Assembly: GCA_918026815.1 (NCBI GenBank)
Contig: CAKJVC010000115.1
Location: 1 to 64,000, forward strand
Length of the DNA stretch: 64,000 nucleotides
From: Chalara sp. BL73
Taxonomy: Eukaryota; Ascomycota; Leotiomycetes; Helotiales
Direction: 5' to 3'
A program made the position numbers and the translations under genes. Positions 9,484 to 19,613 of this stretch are shown here, piece by piece. The notes under the pieces are model-generated. The model was not told the DNA's origin. It worked only from the letters and a program-made list of their open reading frames with translations, and searched no databases. Each line of letters opens with the position of its first letter. Positions within the stretch are counted from its first letter, which is position 1.

Positions 9484-11561
9484 ATGATGCCTTTACCCGC
9501 GATATCTTCTCTAGCTGTGGCATTGCTCATGCTGGTTGCTACTCTTGTAGTTTATCGTCTACTTGTAATAATCTATAGACTATACCTGCATCCTTTGAGC
9601 AGATTTCCTGGCCCAAAAAGAGCTGCCGCTACAACACTTTATCGTGCATACTATCAGGTATATTGGGATGGAGGTCACGTGGAACAGTTCACAAAATTAC
9701 ACGCGCGATATGGTGATTCACCTTTGGCTAGGCTCATTATATAAGAATGACTTTTTTTAACAAGTCTTAAAGGACCGGTAGTGCGAGTCTCACCAAACAA
9801 GGTAGGAACCTCTCCCGTGAAATCTCTGCTAAAAGACGTCTTTAACCTTCTACAAGTTACATTTTCGCAGGCCGAAAGCTTTCGAAGATATATTCAAGTT
9901 CAACACAAAGTTTATCAAGGATCCAGATTTCTATGATCACCTCGGCCAGTCTGAGGCGCTCTTCGGAATGGTGGATGAAAATGAGCACAAGGAGCGATTC
10001 AAACTGGTCTCAGATCTATTTTCTAAAAGAAAATCCCAAGAGTTTGAACAAGTTATACTCCGCAACGTATGTTGGCTCCTATTCTTCGAGTTTATTCCTC
10101 AGATTTTCCCTAGAGATCTCACTGACTGCTATAGACGAACCTATTATGCGGCCTTCTTCTGAAGTCTACCAATCAAGGTTTGCCAATTAATATTGCACAG
10201 GGACTTCGGGCTGTGGTACTTGATATAGCCCAAGATTTCGTCTTTGACAATGTCCCTGACCACTTACGCGGCTTATATGATGAAAGGTTTGATACTTTGT
10301 TCGTACATACTACATTCGATGTAATGGACTGGACAGCTTGGTGCTTCAGGAACTTCCCGCTTACTCTCGCATTTTCAAATCAGCTGCCACAATGGTTGCG
10401 GCGAATAATCTTTCCAGGCGAAGCTGCCAATATAGAATCTTTTGAGGTTTGTTATATTTCTCTTACAGTTCTTAACTAGATCTTGAGCATTATATAGAAA
10501 CATACTAAGGCTGTTGGTGTAGACTATACAGCAACTGGTTAAGGGTAATGTTTCCAAGGGACCCAATTGGAGTCGCGACAGTCTTTTGAGTCGAATGGCT
10601 AATAAAGTTTCGACTCCTCAACTGACTGCAGAATGCATGGGGACAATGTTTGGTGCAGTCATAAATTTGGCCAACATGCTGCCCTATGGAGTATTCTATG
10701 TCTGTGAAACTGAATTCTTGCAGGAGAGAGTATATAACGAGCTCATGTCAATTTGGGAAAAGCCAGACGACGAAATACCGAGCTACTCTCTTCTAGTGAG
10801 GTTGCCTCTGTTGGTAAGTTGAGTGTATGAGATAAAATTTGTGCATTTTTTTTACCATAAACAAGGTCGTTTGTTAATGTAAAACAGAATGGTATAGTTA
10901 AAGAAAGCCTCCGTCTCATGCACGGGATTATTATTGGACCACCTCGTGTCACACCTCCAGAAGGAGCTACCATTGATGGCTACTATGTACCCCCCAATGT
11001 TAGTTATTTAGAAATACACCTGCTTATTATGTTAAATAATACTAAATTTCTTCAACAGACTGTTGTTACAACCTCCTCTTATTACTCTCACATGAATCCT
11101 GATGTCTTTCCGGAACCTGAAAGGTTCAATCCTGAACGCTGGCAAAGCTCCACACTGGAAATGGAAAGGTCATTGGTTCCATTCTCAAAAGGGAAAAGAA
11201 TGTGTCCTGGAAAAGAGTTTGTTCTTCGCCCTTTATGATCTAGTTCGGTTTGTATTGTATTTACTAATAATAAATGTCGTTTCTTTAGAATTTCGCTCAT
11301 GGAGCTATTTATCATCTTCGCGGCTCTCTTTAGAAGGTTCAATATACAGGTATTTAATACTACGTGAGTAGCAGTTCCTGCATTAAAAATAGAGAACTGT
11401 TTTTCTGATATATGTATAGTGAAAGAGATTTTGAATGGAAGGTTTATATATCATTGCATTTCAAAGGGAAGTTACTCCATGCTCATATGAAGCCGCGGCC
11501 GGAGTTCTCAGGCACTAGTAGTCGATTCTCTGGACTTCAAAAGATGGTATCTCAATTTTGA
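9484..11561 (+). CDS. Cytochrome P450 monooxygenase
   Basis: Nine exons restore one continuous frame of 518 residues: 9484-9712, 9773-9801, 9857-10066, 10135-10446, 10523-10813, 10888-10998, 11059-11216, 11289-11363, 11420-11561. All introns have GT..AG ends and phases agree. Residues 1-35 are a membrane anchor, followed by the proline-rich hinge HPLSRFPGPK. ESLR at about 363-366 is the K-helix ExxR, FPEPERFNPERW is the PERF region, and FSKGKRMCPG is the heme loop with ligand Cys about 443. The N-terminal block (YGPVVRVSPNK, then LHFRRPKAFEDIFKF) resembles trichodiene-oxygenase-type fungal P450s. The I-helix (about 300-313, GTMFGAVINLANML) lacks the usual acid-Thr pair, which may mean unusual chemistry. 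It is an ER-membrane enzyme and probably a tailoring step of the neighbouring cluster. Several ORF fragments look broken unless these introns are removed; after splicing I see no lesion. Confidence 0.88.
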
Positions 11562-12048
11562 GAATATTTTAATTGCTTAATTGGAAAATTGGTTGCTCTA
11601 ACAATATGTGTTGTCAAATTAAAGACGTAGAAAATAAAGCTACCAGCCTTTTAAAAAACTATTATTTTTTCACATAATGCTCAAATTTAAGCCTTGGAGA
11701 ATTTCCTTACACTCAGAAATTGATTGTGATAGGTACAATATGGTGCCTTTAACACTTAATGTTTCAAGCTTATGGGTGCGATTCCAAAGATTGTCATTGA
11801 ACACTATTTTAAAACCATTGTTTTGCTTGACTGAGTTAAGTAACTCTTCTTTTATGAAGCAAATTACGTGGTCTACATGGAGTTACTAGTCACAGAGCGA
11901 GATTTTCGAGGATTTTGCACCAAAACATATATCTTAGAACTGATCTATTGTATATAACTAAGTCTATCTAGTCCCCATGATATATTCTGTACAATCAGTT
12001 TTGAATAAGACTTGCAGATATATTTCAGCGTTTTGATTCTCTATAATT
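11562..12048. other. Intergenic, AT-rich
   Basis: About 490 bp between the convergent P450 and the UstYa-like pseudogene. It probably holds both 3' ends. No ORF worth calling. Confidence 0.5.
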
Positions 12049-12901
12049 CTAATCCTTGATTGAAATATGGGTCATATTGCGTGGAGGATTGTGGTTCTTT
12101 TGAGCCCAGTCCAACACGGCATTTGGATCTTTGCACTGATGAGGAATATGGCATCCATCAACTTGCACCCGAGCCCTATCACCCTCAGCCACTGCCCATT
12201 CGACTGTCAGGTCTGCGTTGCGCTATATGGCTTAGATTAAATACAAAATACAGTAGTGAGGGTGATAGTTTTCGATTTGCCTCATAACAAGTTCTTGTCG
12301 AGCCTTTTCGTCGACCTGGTTACGGATCGCATTGACGAGCGTCCGATAATTCTTTCTCAAAACCGCGTTTCTAGTGTTAATTTCTTGGATATATGTATGT
12401 CTCAAACTAATCACAACGCAATGTAACTGGTGATACATTGAAAGCAAAAAACCATCATTACCAGTGGGAGTATTAATGCCCGGGAGGAGATTGTAATCTT
12501 CTGGCTTCTCTGTTCGCACAAAACCCTCTCCAACTGTTATTATTATTAGTAAAGTTACAAAATTAAAGCTATGCCAATACTTTCCTGGGGCTCGAGAATC
12601 CCAATAATCTTGATTTTGTTCCGTTGGCGGATCGAAGAGTGGCTTGATCTCTTCAAAAACTACTGGGTTTAGTGGCACTAACAGGCAGTATCAGTACCTC
12701 TTCATTAGCCAAGTCATAATAATAGGAATTACTTAGGGGTGGAAATTGTTTAAATTTGGAGGTCGTAGATATTAGCCTAGCTTGAAAAGCCCAATTACAG
12801 ATAGCAGCCAGACATGCCCACAATGCCAAACAGTAGATATACAAAGTTGGTACAACGGCCGTTCCTCTGGTTCTTCTGTTTGCGTATGTACTCTCTTCCA
12901 T
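12049..12901 (-). pseudogene. UstYa-family gene broken by nonsense changes
   Basis: A second DUF3328 homologue. The first coding block starts at 12901 with a Lys/Arg/Thr-rich N-terminus, a membrane helix (LYIYCLALWACLAAICNWAF) and a linker. The second runs down from about 12660 with the ENQDYWDS-type segment, the first motif HQLHC and a second-motif region reading HPHYC, where His at position four is Tyr. Directly after it two in-frame stops (TAA, TAG) interrupt the conserved helix. Downstream the same frame resumes family-like sequence (NADLTVEW, then HQCKDPNAVLDWAQK) to a TAG at 12049. His-to-Tyr (CAC to TAC) and Gln-to-stop (CAA to TAA, CAG to TAG) are all explained by C-to-T at CpA, the RIP signature. 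An intron covering the stops would be only 29 nt, too short. The intron after WDSRAPG would be 47 nt and shift the frame, a further possible lesion. Probably non-functional. Confidence 0.75.
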
Positions 12902-13782
12902 ATCATTCGAATGTCATTCGAACTCCGCGGACTTAGAATATCTGTCAATCAGGGAAGCAGGTTACAGCTGTTTTTGGACAATGTAAAATGCCAGTCAATT
13001 ATCATGCAAGATGACTGTAAGATTTAAGCGCCATCTCCTAGTATTTTTGCATATGGAGTTATACCATCTTCGGTAAGTGTTCCCGACCAAAGTATTCCCC
13101 TAGCTTACATGTGGGTATCCTCCATATCTCGGTGAAAGCACAAGCACTAAAATATGGGGCCGGCCCGCCACCCCGCAGTCCTGCAATTAATAAGTTGTCC
13201 ACTTTAAAGATAAACGTTCGCAATCCTTGTAACTGTGTGGGAACATATGAGACTAGTGGATCTATACACCAGCCTCGTGTCTTACTTAGGTAGGAGACTT
13301 TGTGAAAGGTGAAACCAGGAAAGCTAGAATGAAAAGGGCAATACTTTCTGTCTAAGGATACGGTAAATGATCACCATATTTGGGCCGTTGATGATTTGAT
13401 ATAGTAGTTTTGCATGACGCTAAATATCAATCACTGCTAATTCCGAGAACGTATTCTGGCAAATGTCGAGGCCACCTTTAGTGGAAAGTGTATATTCATT
13501 ACACAAACGAGGTGGCAAATTGCCGTTATAGAATGCTGTCGCTTGTGCAAGGCAACTTTTATCAGATGACGTGTATCAAAATAACACTAAATTATACCGA
13601 TATCAACTTGATTTTGAGCCCTTTCATGAAATACTGTAAACACGGTTGATCCGTAAATTTTCATGCAATATCAATTTTGTAATAGACTGTATCTCTACAG
13701 CTACAAGCGTAATCAGAAAGAACGTGAAGTTGACCCTTCTCCTCCCCTTCGTTCCATTTTCCCATGTAAAAATGTGCAACGC
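12902..13782. other. Intergenic, AT-rich
   Basis: About 880 bp. Short ORFs on the + strand at 12782-13293 are not convincing. The region contains the 5' flank of the UstYa-like pseudogene and the 3' flank of the MFS gene. Confidence 0.5.
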
Positions 13783-15608
13783 TTAAAGTTTGGTTCTTAG
13801 CAAAGCAGGTTTACCACCAAGCCATAAGAACGAAGCTGCTGCTGAAAGGCTTGCCAGAAGGGCAAGTATGGTGTTCATATTTCCGTATCCGAGTCTGTTG
13901 TAAATTAGTATGCAGAAGTCATTGTCCGAGCTCGATATATCATTTCAGTCTCAAACTTACTTGTCTCTAAGATGACCAGCGATAAGTGGTCCAAATGTCA
14001 TTCCCAAATTGAATACCATGAGGTTCATTCCAGAGATTGATGCAAAGGGACCGTTTTCCCCAAAGAGATCCGGATTATGCTCATGGTACTCCTTAATAAC
14101 CATCCTTGCCTCTACAAAACTAGGTGTACCGACCATCGCCATGCCTATACCAGAGAGCGCGAGCAATATACAGTATAAAGCAATGTTAATATCCCGTGGC
14201 TCCGGCTTGATTACACGAAAGAATGCCAAGACGAAGGATAGGAACATGTATCCACCTGTGGCTACAACCTTTATACCAAAACGGTCCACAGCCCATCCTC
14301 CCAGCGGAGCAAGGGCGAGTCTAAAGCATCCTAAGGGGACAAAGAGGAGGCCAGTTTTGACTGGATTGAAATCGAACAATTCTCGCGCCTCGAGAGAGAC
14401 CGTAGCGTCAAAGGAACTTAAGATCGCCGACTGAATTCCACAGGTGACAAGCGCTGCCACTAGTGACGAGTTGCGAAGGCATAAGAGAACAGGTAAATGA
14501 TTTAGGATGGAGGATTCTCGATGCGTGATATGGTAATCATTTGGCTCATCCCCGCAATTGAAGATAGGTAAACTTCCCACCTGTGATTCTATATCTCCAA
14601 GCTCGATTTCTTCATTGTGGTGAAGCATCGGGCTGACTTCATCTTGTGTCGCCTCATCCCACAACTCCGAACTGTCATCTTCTACCACCTCCGCACCCTG
14701 ACTATGCTCTTTCTTTCCGCTTGTCAGTAGAGATGAGCTATCACTAGATGTCTCTGGATTCATTTGGTCTGCCAAGGCAAAACCATCCGAAATATAACGG
14801 GCAGCTACCTTTTTCTCAATAAGCAGCAACCGCATAATTAGATCAAAGGCCAGAAGTCCCATTGCAATTGTAGCAACAGCGGGTAGACCGGCAAGGCTAT
14901 ATACGGTCCCACCGAGCGGCGGGGAGAATAGGGCTCCCAGGTTGACGAAACCAAGAACCTGCATCATTTTTAGTTTATAGTCCTTCTATGTATGACAGAG
15001 CATTTGAATCTAAAGAAAATTAATAGATTTGCTGTTCTTTGGCCTTACCATTCCCAGAGTTTTTCCAGTGTTTTCTGATCCTACTGTATCAAAGCATAAG
15101 GCAAATCCGGCTGTCCAAATGAACGCACAGCTTGCCCCTTGAGCACACCTCGCGATTACCAGAGCAGTCATTGATTGACCCAAGAAAAAAAGAACGGTGG
15201 ACTGTTGATATCAGTATAGACGCCAGGTGTCATCATTGTTCTAAACCTTACAATAATCAATATCACCAATCCGGCAATGAATAGCAGCTTTCTCGAAGCG
15301 AGTTTGTCTCCCAGCGCGCCTGTGATGGGACAGAAAATGACAGAAGAACCAGCATAGGCTGCGAGAAGTATTGAGGAATGGCTCTGAAGTTCATCCTGAG
15401 AAATCCCTATGCGATCTTGCAAAATAAATGGCAGGACAGGAATAACGATTCCGTAGAGAAATGTCTCACTAAAGAGGCCGACAATCACAGTGCTCACAAT
15501 GAACAAAGTGTGAGAACGCCAGCGGATACCTTGAGGTTCTACTACGTAGTGGCTTTCCTCGTTCACGTCTGATCTCAAATTTCGTGGAAGTGATTTCAGA
15601 TTCTTCAT
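13783..15608 (-). CDS. MFS transporter, DHA1/vesicular-amine-like family
   Basis: Four exons, 15252-15608, 15049-15201, 13961-14958 and 13783-13894, keep one frame of 539 residues. The N-terminal half has the first helix TLFIVSTVIVGLFSETFLYG, the DHA motif-A loop GALGDKLASRK (about residues 97-107), the arginine helix LVIARCAQG and motif C (GFVNLGALFSPPLGG). A long acidic cytoplasmic loop of about 95 residues (Ser/Asp/Glu-rich) joins it to the second half of six helices, which ends GYGNMNTILALLASLSAA. This is the 12-helix drug:H+ antiporter layout related to vesicular amine transporters, used in fungi for metabolite or drug export. The start at 15608 is the Met nearest the first helix; an in-frame Met at 15641 is possible. 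It shares a 529-bp upstream region with the dioxygenase, which suggests coregulation. Likely job: export of the cluster product. Confidence 0.88.
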
Positions 15609-16137
15609 TTTTGCGGCAAATATGGCTGCCCAGATACACAAAGGAAACAGAGTTGCTTCAGAAATTTCCTGTCCGTTGATAACGCTGAATGAGGTAAACT
15701 ATACCTTGTCAAAATTCTTGCCGCTTCTTAAGTACCGAATTGGGAATATTTAGGAAAACAAGGATTTGTCAACTATCGACAAATTACAGCTAGCATCTTG
15801 AATAAATGCTTGCATTTTTAAGCGAGGCTCTAGAATTTCCCGCTCTTCGCCGCTAGGTTAAACGCTAGTGATCGCAGATGCATAAGCTTACTCATCCTAA
15901 CTCCCTGCATGTAGGGCCATATATGGACAATGTGATATTGATTCCTAAATTCTCTAGCTATAAAAGACGCATATTTAGTGTGTCAGTGCAGCTCCACTTC
16001 ACTAGATACACGCTTTCGATTAATTTGCGCATCTTGAGGCTTGGGTATATATGTAACGTTTTATAGAGGTATAGAAATGATCACAACCGTTCGTTATTAC
16101 ACAATTACCTACGCTATCTGTTTACATTCAATCTATT
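15609..16137. promoter_or_regulatory. Bidirectional promoter region, MFS transporter / dioxygenase
   Basis: 529 bp separates two divergently transcribed starts, so it must carry both promoters. Near the dioxygenase start there is a TATATGTAA-like element at about 16047 and a CAAT/pyrimidine-rich leader. No regulator site can be named with confidence. Confidence 0.55.
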
Positions 16138-17279
16138 ATGCCATCTGCAGTTCGGTCAACGAATGCGCCTGCGCCTTACGAGGAACCAGCCGACATCCCT
16201 GTAATTGATTTCAGCTTGCTCCATGGTACACCTGAGCAACGTCAGGCTGCTTTGAAGCTACTGGACGAGAGTTTCCAATCTCATGGGTTTATCTACCTTT
16301 CAAACCACACTATTGATCAGAAGATAGTCGATCAAGCCTTCGAATGGGTAATTAGGGATTATGAATGTGATATTGTTTATCATAGTATGGACTGACCTGT
16401 ATACAGTCTAAACGATTTTTCAGGCTTCCTCATCATGTGAAGCAAATGATTGCACATCCTCCAAGTGGCGAAGTTGGTGACCATCGAGGATTTGCGGAGG
16501 TTGGCCTTGCATTAGTTAGTCAATTGGTTTTTGATCGAAATGAAGTAGAAGAGCTACGCAAAACGGCACCGGAGACCAAGGAAACACTTGAATGGGGCAA
16601 CCCTTTAGATGACACAGCTCCAAACCGTTGGCTATCCGAAGATGTCTTCCCTGGGTTCCGTGATTTTATGGAATTATGGTGGAGCGAATGTGTTCGCCTC
16701 GAGCATGCCTTGTTACGTTGCCTTTCTTTGGCCTTGGACCTTTCCGATCCCGATTATCTCTCCAAGAATCAGACTCGCGATATATGCCATATGAGCTTGG
16801 CATATTATCCTTCAATGCCTGTTATACCTTTGAAAAACCGCCAGCTACGCCGTCTAAACGCGCACACCGACTTTGGTCAATTAACACTGCTCTTTCAGGA
16901 CATGGTAGGCGGTCTTGAGGTACATGATGGTCACGTCTTCCGACCTGTGATACCAAAACCAGGGACAGTTGTCATCAACGTGGGGGATATGTTAGAGAGA
17001 CAGACGAATGGGAGATGGAAAAGTGCGTTGCATCAAGTTGCAGCTCCAAGAGAATTTATGCAGAGGCCAGATGCCGAAATACATGAAGATGGAAATGGTG
17101 ATAGAGTTGTAGATAGATTCTCTATTATCTTCTTTGGCACACCTGACCCAGACTCTTTGGTAGACACTCTTCCAGGCTGCGAAAAAAGGGGAAATTGGAA
17201 GCCAAACATGATTGGAGAATGGGGTGAGAAATTGACCGCAGGCGATTGGATTCAGAAGAGACTTGCTGCAGAGTACTAG
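16138..17279 (+). CDS. 2-oxoglutarate/Fe(II)-dependent dioxygenase (isopenicillin N synthase-like)
   Basis: Two exons (16138-16347, 16407-17279) joined at FEW/SKRFF in phase give 360 residues. The N-terminal DIOX_N-type block is IPVIDFSLL..LDESFQSHGFIYLSNHTI. The C-terminal double-stranded beta-helix carries the iron ligands HTD (His about 223, Asp about 225) and His about 279 (ALHQVAAP), followed by the 2-oxoglutarate-binding RFS (Arg about 307, Ser about 309). All required residues are present, so it should be active, in the cytosol. Fungal members hydroxylate, desaturate or epoxidise secondary metabolites. It is divergent from the transporter and near the P450, which makes a tailoring function plausible. 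The substrate cannot be told from sequence. Confidence 0.92.
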
Positions 17280-17461
17280 AAGTATAATTTAGAATTATAT
17301 TTACTGGTCTTTGGTTCACTTGATCCAATATGATCTAGGTACTTGCACAAAAAAGTCTGAGTATTTCAAAGCAAGTTAAGCTTAGGGATAGATATGATAA
17401 TAAATATATAACACCATGTCAACATAATACGACATGAAAAAAAGGTTTATCAGAGGAGCAG

Positions 17462-17842
17462 TTAAACTAAATGTGTGGTTTTATGGCCTAAAAATACCGA
17501 ATACACTATTAGGCAATAAAATCCACTTTGAGTAATAGTTATTGTGTTAGGAAATTTATCCCTCTCTCTAGTTGAGATGGTGATGTGGCAGGATGGCTGA
17601 CGGAATGCGGCGTCGAAAGCGAGAACCGTGGTGTTAAAGCCAGAGAAAATATTTGCCACATTTACAGACGGGACTTGGTGGTCATGGACAATTATAGCCT
17701 CTGTTGTGAGCTCAATGAACGTATCGAACAAGTCGAGACGTGAGCGAGTGGTAGTAAATAGGCAGCCCCAGAACTCAAATGGGATGTCAGATGAATTGTA
17801 ACAGAGGCTAACTTTTGTTGATGCGAAGGTGGCCATTGGCAC
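17462..17842 (-). CDS. Doubtful ORF, 126 aa
   Basis: An open frame without recognisable domain, signal peptide or homologous pattern. Its length is a little more than expected by chance in this AT-rich DNA. It could be a remnant or a small orphan gene. I keep it only as a possibility. The flanking 17280-17461 and 17843-18117 show nothing else. Confidence 0.2.
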   Translation of the reverse strand: MPMATFASTKVSLCYNSSDIPFEFWGCLFTTTRSRLDLFDTFIELTTEAIIVHDHQVPSVNVANIFSGFNTTVLAFDAAFRQPSCHITISTRERDKFPNTITITQSGFYCLIVYSVFLGHKTTHLV

Positions 17843-18117
17843 TAAAGTACTATTGAGTTCTTGAATAGTAGCTGGTTAAGCATGGAACCTGTCTACTCTT
17901 GTGGAAATTTTGTCAACTGTGAAAGTTGCTCTCGAGAGACTACTCAATCATTCCACCAGATGTTTGGAAAGGGATGAGATATCATGAACTCGTGAGTTTG
18001 CAGCATGGTCCTTCCTAGGAATGTACTGAAGGATTATGATGTCATGCTGATATTCACAGCTAAAGGGCCTAAGCCATTAATTAAGAACATACAAAACCGA
18101 TTCCAGCCTTCAGCCTT

Positions 18118-18612
18118 TCACTCCTGAATCATTTCACCGGGCAAATTATCAGTAACTCCTTTAACGGCATTTGCACACCAACGGTGACTTTTTGATGCAC
18201 AAAGCTCTGATCCGACCTGGCTTGTAAGGATTTCCTCATCCACGGTCCCAAGCAGAATCTCCGTCTCATTCCCATCCTTGAAACCCCAAGTCAAACTGCT
18301 CCCACAAGTTTTACAGAACCCTCTATAAGCTTCCTTCGAGCTTGAATACTGGACAAAATCTGGGTAGCTGCTCAGTGGGGGCTCGATTGCGCTGTTGGGG
18401 AACGTGCAGCCAATCTGCATAAGTCCCCCGCCATGCTTCCGACACATTGTGCACTGACAGGTGCCATTCTAGGATTTATTAGTTCTGCTTGCCACAACAG
18501 CATAGAGGAGGCTGACGCGTGTCGGGGGCCATGGTATTTCTGGAGTTATGTTGATTGTGTAGCGGATAGCTCCACATAAGCATCCACCTGTGATTTTGTC
18601 AGGCCGCGGCAT
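18118..18612 (-). CDS. GFA/CENP-V family zinc protein
   Basis: Two exons (18517-18612, 18118-18468) with a 48-nt intron containing a CTAAT branch give 148 residues. Cysteine motifs are in the order of the glutathione-dependent formaldehyde-activating (GFA)/CENP-V fold: GGCLCGAIRY (Cys about 11, 13), CQCTMCRK (Cys about 36, 38, 41) and FCKTCGSSL (Cys about 84, 87). Together they bind two zinc ions. Members act as glutathione-adduct carbon-sulfur lyases or are uncharacterised. The length is typical. In this setting it may detoxify or modify a small molecule, but a link with the cluster is only positional. Confidence 0.85.
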
Positions 18613-19613
18613 GGCTTTTGTCTGGTAATTTACTCTCTCCGGCGACTGTATCTTTGGAAATAATGTAACGAACTCAAGAATGCTGGTGCCTTATATCATG
18701 AATTTGTGACCCCTCTTTGTCGAGAATAGGGCGCGCGCCAAGAACCGACGTCATAGAAATATATTCCCTAGTGATGGCCCTCGGGGGGTATGTTTGCCCG
18801 GCCCATTGTGGTCGAAGGGAGGGTATTTTAACTTTGGCTAATTCAGCAGTGACAGACTGATGAGTCATAGCAAGCTAGCAATCCTAGTGAGAGCAGGCAG
18901 GCGAGTAGAGAGTTGGTACAGAAAGCTAATAATTGGCGCCGAAGATTGCGGACTTGACGTTGCTGGTCATGGCGCATCAGAGTGGGAACCCTGGGTAATC
19001 GTGATATGTACTCTCGGTTTGACTCCGAAAAGCCATAAACAGAGAGTAGGGGAAGGTGTTTGGGTTTGAGAAATGTAGATAGGCGACGTGGACTGTAACA
19101 CTGTAAAATCCAGGATATGAACCCTCAAAGAGAAAATGAACCAACAAAATGCTATCTTGTAATGCCTATCTATATTTCCATATTTGTTTTGATAATCCTC
19201 CAAAAAGTTGAGTGTTTTCCGATGTTGTTTTTTCGAAGTAATTTTTATTTAAGCGCTACATAACAGGCTCAACCGAATAGGCATGTGGCATTCAGGAATA
19301 TAACAATGAGAGACTCGTTTTACAATCTCATATAGTGTCCGGCCAACAAAAGAGGCAATGATCCATTTGCAGAAATCTTTTTAGTGACAAAACAGAAAAT
19401 TTTATGACAGCTGAGTAAAGTTCTGAGATTGGCTAAAACAAGTCTGCTTTAGTTTAAACCGACAGTACAATCAATGTTACTTATAAAGTTTCCGCTCACT
19501 TTTCAGAAGCTTTTAAGATGGCCACATCCCTCCCGTCATTTCCAATGATCGGATTAGCAATAGAAAAAGGTAGACGTTGCCATTTCCATCGCCTGCCAAC
19601 TTCATAACTATGC
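18613..19613. other. Intergenic, no supported gene
   Basis: About 1 kb. Overlapping small ORFs on both strands at 18674-19203 have no family features. The right half is AT-rich and probably the 3' flank of the next gene. Confidence 0.5.

Noticed and set aside
10067..10134. Broken P450 between exons 3 and 4
   Set aside because: A 68-nt intron with CTGAC branch and TATAG acceptor restores TNLLCGLLL, matching the family.
11203..11300. Frameshift after the P450 heme loop
   Set aside because: A GTTTGT..TTTAG intron (11217-11288, with TACTAAT branch) restores the expected GKEISLMELF continuation.
12205..12245. Intron removing the two stops in the second UstYa gene
   Set aside because: The only GT..AG pair spans 29 nt, shorter than fungal introns, and would delete conserved residues of the second motif helix.
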